Shown here: positions 10,294-22,183 of the stretch, one piece after another
Layout of the letters: each line of letters begins with the position of its first letter
Position numbering within the stretch: the first letter of the stretch is position 1
Assembly: GCA_011037195.1 (NCBI GenBank)
Contig: JAAEAF010003177.1
Span: 52,923 to 116,922, forward strand
Direction: 5' to 3'
Source: Triatoma infestans
Lineage: Eukaryota; Arthropoda; Insecta; Hemiptera; Reduviidae
Length of the DNA: 64,000 nt
Made by a program: the position numbers and the translations under genes
Notes under the pieces: model-generated
The model's input: only the letters and a program-made list of their open reading frames with translations
Database searches by the model: none
What the model was told of the DNA's origin: nothing

Positions 10294-13200
10294 ATGACGG
10301 TAAGTTTTAGAATTTAAATTTTCGTTAGAAACATTTACAAAATTGTTTTAATGTATTTTTTCAATTGTAGAAGAAATCAAAAACCAGTAAAGTGAAAAAA
10401 ATTAACAAGCAAACGACTAAGCTACGTAGACAGGGAAAACTAAAGCTAAAAAGACATAAGAAAACCGTAGTCAAATCAAAATGTGTTGCTCCACCACAGC
10501 CTGTATATGAAGACAGTGATGAACAAGTGGAAAGTGATCATGGTGAAGATTTAAGACAGATGATTGATCCTGAAGACTTGGAATTCATTAAGGCATCAAT
10601 TAGAAAAGGATCTTATACATTGTTTAAAGGAAAAAACTTTAAAAGGTGTTCTTTATTAATTTTGCAAAGAATTATTTTTTTAAATAATTTTTTTTTTTTT
10701 AATAAAAGAGTTGTTGTTTTAAAGGGAAAGTCATGATAATGTAATGTTTTTAGGGAAAAACAATTGCTTAAAAGAAAGGCTGAAACAGACGAAGAAAATT
10801 TAGAAAATGAATATGAAAAATCATATAACGATGAAGCACCAAAAAAGAAGATAAGATATTTATTGCCTATTAAAACAAAAGAGGGTGTTGTAAAGAGAGT
10901 TACAGAAGAAGAAGGTGAGGTCCTTTTATAACTGTATTATTCTAACGTTAATGTTCCTGTTTATATTTTCTTCTTTCTTTTTTTCAGATAAAAACAGTGA
11001 CCTAGATGAAGCAAAAGATATTTCAGAAATTAAATCAAAAGATCCAAACAGTGATGATGAAGAGGATATACCAGATTTTGAGATAAATGAAGAAATGAAA
11101 GATTTATCAAAACCGATCAGTATTGCTGAAATGTTAGTTTGGAGAGAAAAATCGGTTGCCCAGTATGTATATTTACATTCATAAGTGTATTTGTTAAACT
11201 GTAGACCAATTTTATTTATTTCTTTTTGCATTTTTAGGTACAAGTACAAAATTGGATTATTAGCAAGTAGTTTACTTGAAAATACCCAACAAAAGGTGAA
11301 TTTTTCCTTAATTTAAAATGTTTGAAAATTAAAAGGTTCACAATTTCAAAAATGATTCAAATTACTTTTTCAATATGTATTAACTGTGCTAACCGGGGTG
11401 CTTTACTTTCTCTGAATTACTTCTTTTTCACATCATCAACTGCTTAACCATAGTGTGTCTTGATTATATATCACTCCTTTAGCATACACAAAATTGCTAG
11501 CTCATATTATTCTAGCTAGTACACTAGTATAAAAGTTCTAGTATTATTTCCTAAGAGCTTCAGTTTTTAAGTCAGAGATTCTATCAAAACAAGAGTTAAC
11601 TGTTCTATGGATATCAATCAGTATCATTATAGTTACGCTCATTTATATCTGGATGTCTAAGCCATATCCAATGCGACCTCAAAGACCTATTTTGTATCGC
11701 TAATCCATATTTTATGCAGTCTTCCGGAATACATACAATATGATGAGTGAGCTACAGTTTTACTTCTGGTAAATAAACGCAACTAGTTGCATACTTCATA
11801 TATCTTTAGCAGGCGCTGTATGTGTAGACTGTAGATTGTTGTAGGGAATTATTGCACTGCGACCTGAAAGATCTGGATCCTGAAGATGAAGCCCCCCCCC
11901 CCGTAGCTTTCTCTGTTTCTGCCGTAGTACACTGCCGGCCTCCAGACATGTTTTCTAACTACAGACAACACTGCCCACCACCGGACAGCGAGTTGTAGAG
12001 GCTCCTAGGAAGGCTCAAATCTAAGGGTAGCATGCTGGATTCGAACCCGGGACCCCCGTGTTGCTGGTTTAGCGCGCCACTACTGAGCTAATCCCTTCCT
12101 TCTCCCTTGGCTTAGGCCAATAAACTAGGGATGGAAACCCAAGTTTGTGTGCTGTGTTTGTCCTTGTCTGTAAAGAGTACAGTGTATGTAGTTTAGGTGT
12201 ATTGTATACTGCTCTGACGAAGTACCTAGAGTGCTGAGCTGCGGTAACCCGTGGGATCGCTACTCCCCAAGTAACTGCATGCAACAGATACTCCTTGCAG
12301 GCAAGCCGCTATATATACCTAGTGTTGGTGTGTTAGGTGGTCAATGTAAGAGTTAGACTGGGATTCTCGTAGGAGAAAAGTGGAGCCCCCCTTCAGGGAT
12401 CTTGGTATCCCAGCCTTAAAATACGTATAGAACTTACGTTCACACACAACAGTACATAACACAAAGGGCCTGCGAAGGTACTTAGGTTTACCATCAGACA
12501 AATCTAGCTCACCGGCATACATATTTATTCATACTTACACATTTACTTTTTAGAGGCGACCACATTGTACATAAAATTGACAACTAAGGAAGTTTCAGTA
12601 GATCTTTTAGACTAGAAAACAAAAGTAAACCCATTTCTAAGTGAAGTAACTTTTAGTCTAAACCCGCAAGGGGTATCTGTTGTATGCAGTTATTTGGGGA
12701 GTAACGACCCTACGGGTTACCACAGTTGTACTACATGCACTTCGTCAGAACACTACACAGTTCATTTCAACTACATACATTCTACCTTTTGCAGACAATG
12801 ACAACACAATACACACACTAGAGTCCCTAGTTAATTGGCGTAAGCCAAGGGAGAGAAGGGATTAGCTCAGTGGTAGTGCGCTGGACTAGCAACGCGGAGG
12901 TCCCGTGTCCTAATCCAGCATATTGCTCGTAGATTTTCTCTTCCTTTACAGCTCTCTCTCTGGTGATGGGCAGTGTTGTTTGTAGTTAGAAACACTGTTT
13001 GGAGGCCGGTCGTGCACTGAGAAGGCTCCGGAGTGCACATAGATCTTTCAGGTCGTAGTGCAATAAATCCCATATAACAATTAAAAAAAACTTTTTTGAA
13101 CAAAGAATGGGCAGCCGTTATTCTTTTATTCTTAAGATTTTAAGATTTAACTAGAACTTCAATAACAAAACACATTGAATTTTAGGTATTAAATATTGCT

Positions 13201-14112
13201 CGTCTACTGGAAATATATGATGAATGGCATCCTGAGTTACAAGTAACTTTAAAAAAACTTGTAGCCTTATCTTTATTAGAAGTATTCAGAGATATTCTAC
13301 CATCCTATCAGATAAAACATCAAGATAATTCGAATGTTAAATGTAAGTTAAATCTCATTCCTTAATCAATGAGAATGTACTAAATCACAATAAAAACAGC
13401 TTAGATTAAAATTTACAAATAAGAATTGATTAAATTGCAAATAAAGGTCATTGTGTCATTCTGGGGGATATGCAATTAACCGAATTACGCTATACATATT
13501 TTACTATATACTCCTTATATTGCTGTGTATATATGTCGCACAAAGGCCTTTTTAATCATATTTTTATGTAGTAATAAAGTAAAGTAATGCCTCCAGCTAA
13601 AAAATTAGTTGGCTGGGGCCAAAGAAGAAACTTTTTATTGAAAATGTGGCTGGATCCGCAATGCTGGATAACATCCATTATTTTATCCGTCGTAGGACGA
13701 TGGATGAATAACCGAAACCGGTCAGGAATAAAACTAATATGCATGCTACGACGTATAAAATAATGGATGAAACTTTTTATTTTTTAAAAAGTTTAATCGA
13801 CGTTTCGGACACCTTTGGTGTCCTTCCTCAGGAACTGTTAAGGAAGAATGGACAGTTAAATGTTGAATTAAAAGGTGTCCGAAAAGACGAATAAACTTTT
13901 TAAAAAATTGAAAGTTTCTTCTTTGGCCACAGCCAACTAATTTTTAGCTTGTTTAATTAACAACGGCCAAACATAAATATTGTTTACATTGAAGTAATGT
14001 CTGTTAATTCAAGCGTGTTTTACCTCCAACTAACGATCAAATTGTAATTTACAGGTCCTTCTTTTTATTCATAAATTAATATAGTGAAATTAAACCTTTT
14101 ATAACCACTGTA

Positions 14113-14146
<34 letters not shown>

Positions 14147-15580
14147 TATTATTATTATTTTATTATTATTATTATTAAGTCATGGGTGCCTATCGGAATT
14201 GGACCTAAGCCTATGTGGCTTTTATCCCCCAAATCCCCCCCCCCCCCCATCCAACCCCCTAATTAATCTCCCCCGGTATTTGCCGTCTGTCTAAAAATAT
14301 CCTGTAGTTCCCAGGTTCAACCCTCCCAGGCTTACCCGCGAGAGAGAGGCCCTCCCAAATACACGAAACCTAGTACTAGCGAAACGGGTACTCTGACAGA
14401 AATAGTTGATACACCATTTCCCTAACTCCATCATCACAGTTCTGACATACCATTGTAATTAACTATTTTGTTTTTAAAAATATTTATTTATAAATAAATT
14501 GGTTAGAAGAAGGATTATTTGAATGATAAGTGGTTCATACTGTCCAAAATTGGATAATGAATTGATTAACAAAAATGTAATTTTTGTAGGCGGTTCTCAT
14601 TGTGTAAAGTAAAAATGATGTTATAGTCCAGTAGTTTCAATTGGAGTCCAGGTTATAATTTGGTTAAAAAAGGATTAATTGAGTGAAAAGGCGAAAGATC
14701 CTTGCGTTCTGAAGAGAGACCAAAGTATGAATATGTTTATTGTATGAATGCGTGGCTGGTCTGTTACTATTAGTGGCATAAATTTATTACAATCTATGGA
14801 AGATACTATGCTGTACCCTTCCCTCTGATATTCTTGTGGAATCATTCTTGTTTCGGTTTTCATGGGGGGGGGGGGGGGGGGGGGGGGTATTAGGCGTTAT
14901 GAGCGAGGGCTCGGGTTACGGTGAAAGGGGGAAGTACGGTGTATTAAAAAAAAAAAAAAATGAATGAAAAAATGTTCGGGCCAGTGTATTGAATTGGTTA
15001 ACAAAAACATTTGACATTGCGGCTCATATTGTGATAAATAAGAATTATTTTATATCCAGAATAGGTTTAATTTTAAGGGAAATGATTTAATTAATTGAAA
15101 ATAAGTTCAAAATATACATAATTTGAATGAACAAAGGTTTAATTTGGTGGAAAAAAAGTATTTTATTCAAAATAAGCAATACATTAATTGAAACAATGGT
15201 TAATTTGATTGGAAAATGGCGTACGTTGCATGAACAATTTAGTTGACAAACTTTTCTTATTTTTCCTTTTTTGTAATGCGATTTTCGGAGTCTTCTCAGT
15301 GCATTGCCGGCCTACGGACTGTGTTCTCTCGTTACAGACAAACTGCTCTCGCCGAACAGTGAGCTCCTGGGAGGAAAAAATCTAATCTAATGAATCGAAC
15401 CTGGGTCTTCCGCATGAGAAATCCACCGCGCTACCACAAAGCTAATTTCTTCCCTAAAAAACGTTTAGTATGAATGAAAAGTTTATTTTATTTGGAAAAA
15501 GCTTTAATTTGACTGAAAGTGCTATAAGGACCATATACATATAATATATATGCGCGTATATGTTGTATATAAGCAATATG

Positions 15581-15623
<43 letters not shown>

Positions 15624-18600
15624 AATAAATAAATAAATAAAACTTGTTTCTGTTATAAAAATATTATGTTTAGTGAAAAAGGACACCCGAGAACTCCAAA
15701 CTTTTGAGAAAAGTTTATTAAAAGGTTATAGAGAATATTTAAATCGATTAGAAAAACTAGCTTCAAAACTTTTTAAGAAAAAAGGGGACACCAGAATAAG
15801 AACCAAGGTTAGTTTTAGGATATATTTTCACTTATAGTGAATGCTTAAAAAGCCTAACAAAATTTGATGAATTGAAATTAATTGTATTTATTTTTAACGC
15901 CTTTAGCAAGAAATTTCACTTGGAGAATTAGGAATCAAATGCCTTTGTGAATTATTAATAACACATCCATATTTTAATTATGCTACAAATATTGTTCGAT
16001 TACTTACTCCATATTTGAACAGTAATTTTAATAATGTACGCCAGCATGTATATAGTGCTTTTAGGAAAACATTTATTCTCGATAAAAGAGGAGAAATCAC
16101 CTTAGAGGTAACTTAGTTTTGTTTAATAGGTATCAAGAAACTGTATTGAGGTTTACAATTATTTCCATTTTATATTTTATTCAATATTATTTTTTAGATA
16201 GTAAGAAGGATCAATGATTTAGTGAAAAAGAAGCAACATGCTGTGAAACCTGAAGTTATAAATGTGTTATCCAATCTTCGAATACAAGATATTAATTTAG
16301 ATAAAATTAAGGAAGAAGAACTAAAAGAAAAGAAACTAATGGCAAATAAAAGACGTGTTATTAATCTTTCCAAAAAGGAACGTAAGGTTAGTTAGTAATG
16401 ATCTAGTTTTTGTTATAGAATACTTTACAGGTTCAAAATTTATTTTCCGAATGCTTTCGGCTATTGTCCAAAAAGCCGCGTCCAAACAATTAGATTTCTT
16501 GCAAGTTCTTCGTTTAAAATAAATTGGCCAGACTGCTTGATCAATGGGAAGTTGCAACTTGAATTGGACATAGATTTATTTGCTTTTCAAATTTAAACTG
16601 CGAGAACCTCAAAAAATATAAATTATCGGTGACATTTGCCGTGGTAGCCTGCTTCATTTTGTGGTCATCGACCGGTTTACACACTGAATTTGCTCTGTGC
16701 AAGTCAGTGTTGTCACACTGTCTGAAGAACGCATCCTGAAGATGGGCGAACGCCCGAAACCGGTCGATGACCGGAAAATGAAGCAGGCTACCACGGAAAA
16801 TGCCTCTGATGCTTTCCAGCTCTGCGGAACCAACCACCACAACAATATAAATTATATATGATTTATTATATCATATATAGCAAGAAATTTCACTGTATGT
16901 ACTTATTTTCATTTATTATACTTACATATATTTATTCTGATACAACTTGCTAGAATATAAATTATATTTTGTTGGCTAAAGCTAGAGGACAAAATTTTAT
17001 CCTTGTAGATATTAATTTTGAAAATGTGCCATCGATTACTGAATTTTAATTTCAACATATCCGTTAAACTGAATTACCTATCAACCATTCTTCCTTATTT
17101 TCTGGGAACATGTGACCCTTTTAGAAATATTTCTGCCCACTCATTTTCATTAATGTCAACATTTTTTTACATACTCATACTGAATATTCAAGGACCGCTT
17201 TAAGAAGCAACTTCTAGCCACAGAAGAGATTCTCAATATGGAATATGAGAAAAGAGGATAAAATAGTTAGAAGTTAAAGATAAAAGTATAGAGTTTAAAG
17301 ATTTTCCGTTCAATCAAGGTATCTACAGCCCTACTGGATAAGCAAAGGGCATTATCTCTTGGATTGGGTGGGAAGAAAAGCAATAGGATACCTAGATCGT
17401 TTTTCTAACATCAGAACTCCTAACTGCCCCCAAAGAAATTAATTTATATGACAATTTTTTCGAAAACGTAATTCTTTATAGAATACACAATAGGAGCATG
17501 GACACTAAGCAATCAACTTATGAAGTGATAATTAGGAATCAGTAATTTCTAGCCAAAGAAAAAGATTTCTTAAGAACGTCAGCACCGAAATCATGATTAG
17601 AAAAAGTTAAAAATATCTAAGGAAGGTTACAAAAGCACATTAAAGTTAAAAATATCTAAGGAAGGTTACAAAAGCACATTCTTAAAGTCGCTGAGAGAAA
17701 AAAATTGATATAGAAAAGAATAGCTACGAGATGATTGTCGAAAGAGTATTGGAATGAGTGATTGAAGGAAAGAAAGTAAAAAGTAGACCAAGAAAAAGGT
17801 TAATGATTTGCGGACCGCGAATTTAAACAGAAGCAAATCGTGAATGAGGAATATGAAGAAAATCGATAAAAATCATTTAAGATTTCCATTAGAAATCTTT
17901 CTTAATTGTCGCTTCTTCTTTTTATGAAATACATTCCTTTTTACTGACTTCATTTCTCCACGACCTATATCTAATTATATCAAACACTTTCTATAAAAAC
18001 TATTCCAACGAATCCACTAAAATCGAACAACCGATGGTCTCGCTTATAATCTGAGAATTAATGTGAAGGATATCATAAGAATTCACTTCATCATGATGAA
18101 TACATGAATTAGTATTAATAGTATTTCAGTGTGTCCATCTACTCGCTGGGTCAGTAGATATCAGTCAATAGAAAATGCTTCTATTGATATTTATTGCGTA
18201 TTGTATTTTTTAATTTTCTTATTTTGTTTTATTTATTAATTTTTCTTTATATTAATTATTTCATGTTTATTTCTCATTATTGTGCGTCATCTCATATGCT
18301 TATGTTGTAAGTTTTGTAGTTCAAAATAATAAGAAGACAGGCTTTCCTCCAAACTTTTACTGTTGATTCCATCGATTGCGTAGAAACTAGGTTAATTACA
18401 TGTATTTAACAAGTTAGGAATCGATTGTTAACAAATGGAATTACAAATAGAAAAATTTGTGTGAAGACTTTTCTGCTATAATTCTAATTATATTACATAA
18501 ACTTTATAGAGGCAAAAACGTATAGCCGAAGTGGAAAAGGAATTACTCGAAACAAAGGCTGAAGAAAACAAGCAGGCTAGAAATGCACTGCTCACAGAAG

Positions 18601-20511
18601 TGACAAAATTGTTGTTCACAATATATTTCAGGATATTGAAAAGTGCACCATCTTCAGGATTGCTCAGCGCAGCTCTACAAGGATTGGCCAAGTATTAAAT
18701 TAGTATAAAACTTTAATGAAATATTAAATATATAAATGTTTTCAAACATTTTTATAAATCTGGTTTTTAGATTTGCGCATTGTATTAATTTAGAATATTA
18801 TGAAGATTTGGTACGCGTATTAGATAAATTGATGGCCGATGGTGATTTAAAAACTAAAGAACAATTAAATTGCATTTTAACAGTTTTTAAAATACTCTCT
18901 GGACAGGGAGAAGCGCTTTGTATAGATCCTAATAAGTTCTATGGTCATCTATATGCTAATATGTTCAATGTTGATTTAGGTAGATATTTTGTTTTATATT
19001 ATTTTATCATTTAAAATTAATAACACAATTTATTATAGTTTGTATCAAGCTTTTAGATTACTAATTAATCATTTTTTTTTTTTTTTTTTTTTTAAGGAAA
19101 GCGCAGTGCTAATTGTGAATTACTTCTAGAATGTCTAGATCAAGTAATTTTAGCAAGAAGGAAAAAGTTATCCCTTAGTCGAAGTTTAGCATTTGTAAAG
19201 AGACTAGGTTCATTAGCATTACAGCAAGATCATCATATGGCACTTGCTTGCCTCACCATTATTAAACAAATGTTACAAGTTAGTTTTATAACAATGTTAT
19301 TGTCCAGCCATTTATTCATGGATCTTAAATATTTATTTATGTTAATTTTGCCACTCATATTTCTATTTTTAGTTGAATTCATCAGTTAACGTCATGCTAG
19401 ATGTAGACACTAGCATAGGACAAGGTGTTTACCTTCCAGAATTACAGGATCCTGAGTACTGTAATGCAGCTAGAACTGCTCTATATGAGCTAAATTTATT
19501 GTTGGTAATAATATTAGCAAATTTATATTTTAAATAAGAACAACCATACAAATTAAAAAAAAAAAATCCTAAGTTGAGTATTTTGTTGAATAATATTAAT
19601 TTTCAATAGATATTTCAGACTGGTTATTCTATTGAAAATTACTTAGAAAACGCCAAGTAACTAAATTCAAAGCGGAATAGCCTTATTCTCCCAAGGAGTA
19701 CCTGAGAAGCGCGATTTGAAATAGGGAATGAAGATTTCTACTCAACATTTTTTGTTTTCAGAAAATGTTTCACATAAAATAAACTGCTGGGGCCGAATAA
19801 ATTGTTCACTGGGTTAACCCTATTGAAATACCCAGTAGTTGTACATCCTGTGATTTATTACTGTTTTTTTTTAATTATTCTTCCCAATCATAGGCAAATA
19901 ATTTCTCTAAATCATTTTTTTGTCATAGTCAGGAGGCCCAGAATATGTAACTCTATATTCGATTTCTATAATGTGACCCAATCGCAAAACTATCTTTACC
20001 TTAAAAAAAGTATTTATTATTTTTGTGATCCACATATTGATAAAAAATTATTAATAATTCTAAATGGTTTTCCAGAGACATTATCATCCTACAGTAAGGC
20101 AAATGGCAACATATATCGCCAATAATGTACCAACCACTGGTAAATACAGTATACCTCCAGAAATAGCGAAAATGTAAATAAAAAGTAATTTTAATTAACA
20201 TTTAATATGTTTATTATTATACCATACTACAATTATATATTATTGTATAATTTTCCACATCCTTATATTCTCTTTGTACTCCTATATATTTTATTGTCAT
20301 TCTTTTGATTTTTAGGACTTGCAATGAAATATTCAACCACTACAATCCTTCGGAAGTTGTGTTTCGACCTTCTGTTCCACCACCAACTAAGAAAGAAACT
20401 GTTACCAGATTTAAGGAAATCGGAGATAAAAATCTTGCTCAGAAGTGTAATGATGTGCTACATCAAGAATTGTCAGTCAACTTTTCTGAGTTGCTAGATA
20501 TAAAACATTAA
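10294..20511 (+). CDS. NOC3L: Nucleolar complex protein 3 homolog (NOC3-like)
   Basis: Fifteen coding exons: 10294-10299, 10371-10645, 10754-10914, 10988-11162, 11238-11295, 13186-13342, 15674-15807, 15907-16107, 16198-16386, 18510-18691, 18771-18979, 19097-19278, 19373-19504, 20076-20173, 20316-20511. All borders are GT-AG, frames join exactly, and the product is 784 residues, close to human NOC3L. The first coding exon holds only ATG ACG. A Lys-rich nucleolar-type N-terminus is followed by acidic stretches. A NOC3 domain (about 190-270, ISIAEMLVWREKSVAQYKYK...) and a CBF/Mak21-type helical repeat region (about 510-700, e.g. ECLDQVILARRKKLSLSR) follow. Known role: with NOC2 in late pre-60S maturation and nuclear export; a replication-licensing role is also described. 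The long introns carry SINE, LINE, foldback and Penelope-type relics. A 3' AATAAA is at 20752-20757. Confidence 0.94.
11839..13078. mobile_element. Foldback element with tRNA-like SINE arms (NOC3L intron 5)
   Basis: Two inverted arms, about 11839-12305 and 12660-13078, pair outward-in. GGGAATTATTGCACTGCGACC mirrors GGTCGTAGTGCAATAAATCCC. The GATCTTTCAGGTC ends, the SINE heads (11870-12110 minus, 12856-13060 plus) and an inner segment also mirror. In that inner segment GGGGAGTAACGACCC mirrors GGGATCGCTACTCCCC, and GGCTTAGGCC mirrors GGCGTAAGCC. A ~350-bp unpaired centre has no clear ORF. Both arms retain pol III boxes (A box 12863-12880, B box 12899-12916). Either two SINEs inserted head to head in a palindrome, or the SINE sequence is part of the element. 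Confidence 0.6.
13585..13945. mobile_element. Penelope-type relic with hammerhead-like motif (NOC3L intron 6)
   Basis: Inverted ends: AATTAGTTGGCTGGGGCCAAAG near 13603 mirrors CTTTGGCCACAGCCAACTAATT near 13925. On the minus strand a hammerhead-type core reads CTGAGGA (13831-13825), then a 7-bp stem GGACACC/GGTGTCC, GAAA (13806-13803) and a GTC triplet ending at 13799. A second, broken half of the motif is at about 13876-13895. The block is related to 41505-41600. Confidence 0.6.
14109..14177. repeat. (TTA)n simple repeat, tail of minus-strand LINE
   Basis: Almost uninterrupted ATT triplets. They abut a minus-strand LINE end at 14178, as expected for a TAA-repeat tail on the opposite strand. 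Confidence 0.8.
14178..14460 (-). mobile_element. LINE 3'-terminal fragment
   Basis: Minus-strand translation with a frameshift shows the Cys tail of an RNase H-type LINE (CQNCDDGVREMVYQLFL), then an 'RFRVFGRASLSRVSLGGL' segment. This resembles the end of the LINE at 35274-36059. The C-rich runs at 14226-14250 are in its 3' region. Confidence 0.55.
14864..14887. repeat. Uninterrupted poly-G run of 24
   Basis: A perfect G24 tract in an otherwise AT-rich intron, on the NOC3L coding strand. It could form a G-quadruplex in DNA or nascent RNA, and its length may be assembly- or polymerase-dependent. Confidence 0.9.
15290..15455 (-). repeat. tRNA-derived SINE, family 1 (NOC3L intron 6)
   Basis: Minus-strand copy. 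The head GAAGAAATTAGCTTTGTGGTAGCGCGGTGG (15453-15424) is a decayed A box, and GACCCAGGTTCGATTC is a B box. The family body has TGCCGGCCTACGGACTG on the plus strand at 15313-15329. Confidence 0.7.
15581..15616. repeat. (TG)n microsatellite followed by (AAAT)n
   Basis: About 18 TG units, then TATATA and AAAT repeats up to about 15640, just before NOC3L exon 7 at 15674. It leaves little room for a polypyrimidine tract, so this acceptor depends on the short TATGTTTAG sequence. Confidence 0.85.
16620..16850 (+). mobile_element. Penelope-type relic with complete hammerhead core (NOC3L intron 9)
   Basis: Contains CATC (16732-16735), CTGAAGA (16736-16742), a perfect GGGCG-AA-CGCCC stem (16744-16755), GAAA (16756-16759), palindromic ACCGGT (16759-16764), a GTC triplet ending at 16765 and GATG (16766-16769) pairing with CATC. 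These are the core nucleotides and helices of the minimal hammerhead ribozyme reported in Penelope-like retroelements. The flank at 16762-16799 is also inverted at 16636-16676, giving a competing long hairpin. Related copies are at 29335-29490 and 54785-54960. Confidence 0.7.
17205..17900 (+). mobile_element. Decayed LINE C-terminal fragment (NOC3L intron 9)
   Basis: Degenerate plus-strand sequence. Near 17730-17800 it translates as a 'ERVLE...VIEGKKVKSRPRKRL' block, like the end of RTE/CR1-type ORF2 proteins. A 39-bp unit is tandemly duplicated at about 17602-17679. Identification is weak because the reading frame is badly broken. Confidence 0.4.
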
Positions 20512-21046
20512 CTACTTTTTTTCTTTTTTTTAAATATTACTTTGGTAGTGAGATACTCACTCACTTTAATGTCTAAAGAGCTAAAACTATTTATAGATTT
20601 AAGAAACAGAATCGATGAAGATCCAAATAGAACAAGATTTACAAAATAAGGACATTATTTCATTGTGACTTATTTTTGTTTGTTCATAGAGAAGTCACTA
20701 TGAAAAACTGGTAAAATTTATTGTAAAAACTGGTAAAATTTATTATATTTTAATAAAATTTTCATTTATAAAGCGAATAAGGTATCAAAAAGGAATCGAT
20801 GAAGAATCTATAACACCTTTTCCACGCTTAACCTCGAATTAAAGTGATTAATAAATAAAACATAGATAAATAATATAAATATACATATTTTTTATTTTTG
20901 ACAGGGAAAAATAATTTTACTTAAAATGAAAAAAATCTGTAAATAACTTTTTATTTAATAAACTTTCTTATTTATAAATCTACATATTTTCTGTTTCATA
21001 CCTTTGTTTCATTAAAACTTCTTTTATTATAAAATCTTAGCAGATA
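20512..21046. terminator. Shared 3' region of convergent NOC3L and REC114
   Basis: 535 bp hold both 3' UTR ends. AATAAA for NOC3L is at 20752-20757, and TTTATT matches (minus-strand AATAAA) lie around 20948-20975. A 20-bp unit with AAACTGGTAAAATTTATT is tandemly repeated at 20705-20745. The 3' UTRs may overlap as antisense RNAs. Confidence 0.5.
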
Positions 21047-22183
21047 TTATAATGATGAATTAGTGAAACTGTTAACTACTTTCTCAACTTTTGAAACGAA
21101 TTGTGGAAAACCTGGATCTAATATGCATAACTTTATCGCTGATTCAAGTGGATAATCATCTGGTATAGATGATGGTGCTGAAATAAAAAAAAGTTTTGTA
21201 TTTTCATAAAATACTTAGTATAATTTAAAGTTCGAATTGATTTATTGTAAGTTCAAAAGCTATGTATTGAATGGCTTCTTTCGTTATATATTAGCTTACA
21301 CTTAGCTTATATGTCAATCCGCAGTGTATGTTATTGTAAATGAATGAAACAGTCAAAGTAAATGAAGATGTATAAATGGAAAATAAGTTACAAGGCATCA
21401 TAAATTTGCCTAACTACATTTACCAATAATGTGGCTATAGACTCATTCTTCATAACTACATTAAAAAATAGATCCTCATCTATCTTTCAATGTTGGACAT
21501 TAACAAAATATCATTCTTACCTGGGAAATTATTTTTACTTCCATCTTTCATTAATCTCGTTAAAATTTCAGAATAAGTTTCTTCTTTCTTTTCTGTTTTA
21601 CTCCCTGCAAATCAAGAAAAGTACATTTATTCTGCTTTTATTGTTGTATTATTTAAAATATTAAGTGAGAATATTTTAAAACCTTCATCATTAACTTGAA
21701 TATATTTTTTTAGTTCTTCTGCACAATCTCTAGCATCAGTTATCGACTTAAAAAGTACTCTGAATTTCAAACCTGAATCCTTTAAGAAAAATTAAAACGT
21801 GAACATTTTTTTTATTATTGTCAATAAACACAATCATTCACAGATTTCTTACGTGGCAACGAGTATAAAAAACATGCGTTTTCTCCTTGCAAGATACCAT
21901 TATGTCATGGTTATTTTGTGCCAAACTGTAGCATTCATAAGTTGCACTACCTCCAACTATTAATAAGTGAGTATTCTGTGGAAAAAATAATGATTAATAG
22001 AAAACATTTTTTTTTTTTTTTAGACAATTTTTATTTTCATTATAAAGAATCAACAACAATCATGTTTACAATTATTAAAATCGTCATTTCGTTCTTCGGA
22101 TCACCATTAATCAATTTCCAAGTGTTATTATACCATTTTGAGTATTTTTCTAAAATCCACCTTTTTCCTGTTATATTCTGCAT
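21047..22183 (-). CDS. REC114: Meiotic recombination protein REC114-like
   Basis: Five exons, 22183-22070, 21975-21853, 21779-21683, 21604-21521 and 21177-21047, with GT-AG borders and exact frame joins, give 182 residues. The N-terminal PH-like part has RWILEKYSKW and WKLINGDP, then TILIINTHLLIV. LKFRVLFKSITDARDCAEEL (about 83-102) matches the end of the REC114 PH domain. The C-terminus LCILDPGFPQFVSKVEKVV resembles the conserved REC114 C-terminal helix that binds MEI4. Family role: with MEI4 and IHO1/Mer2 it promotes SPO11-dependent meiotic double-strand breaks. An in-frame stop lies upstream of the only available Met. Its middle linker is much shorter than in vertebrates. It converges with NOC3L, 535 bp between stops. 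Confidence 0.8.

Noticed and set aside
12856..12925. Possible functional tRNA gene
   Set aside because: A and B boxes are present, but the acceptor and T stems do not pair and the sequence continues into the body shared by other SINE copies.
14109..14177. Regular repeat array resembling a CRISPR
   Set aside because: It is a triplet microsatellite without spacers, in a eukaryotic intron.
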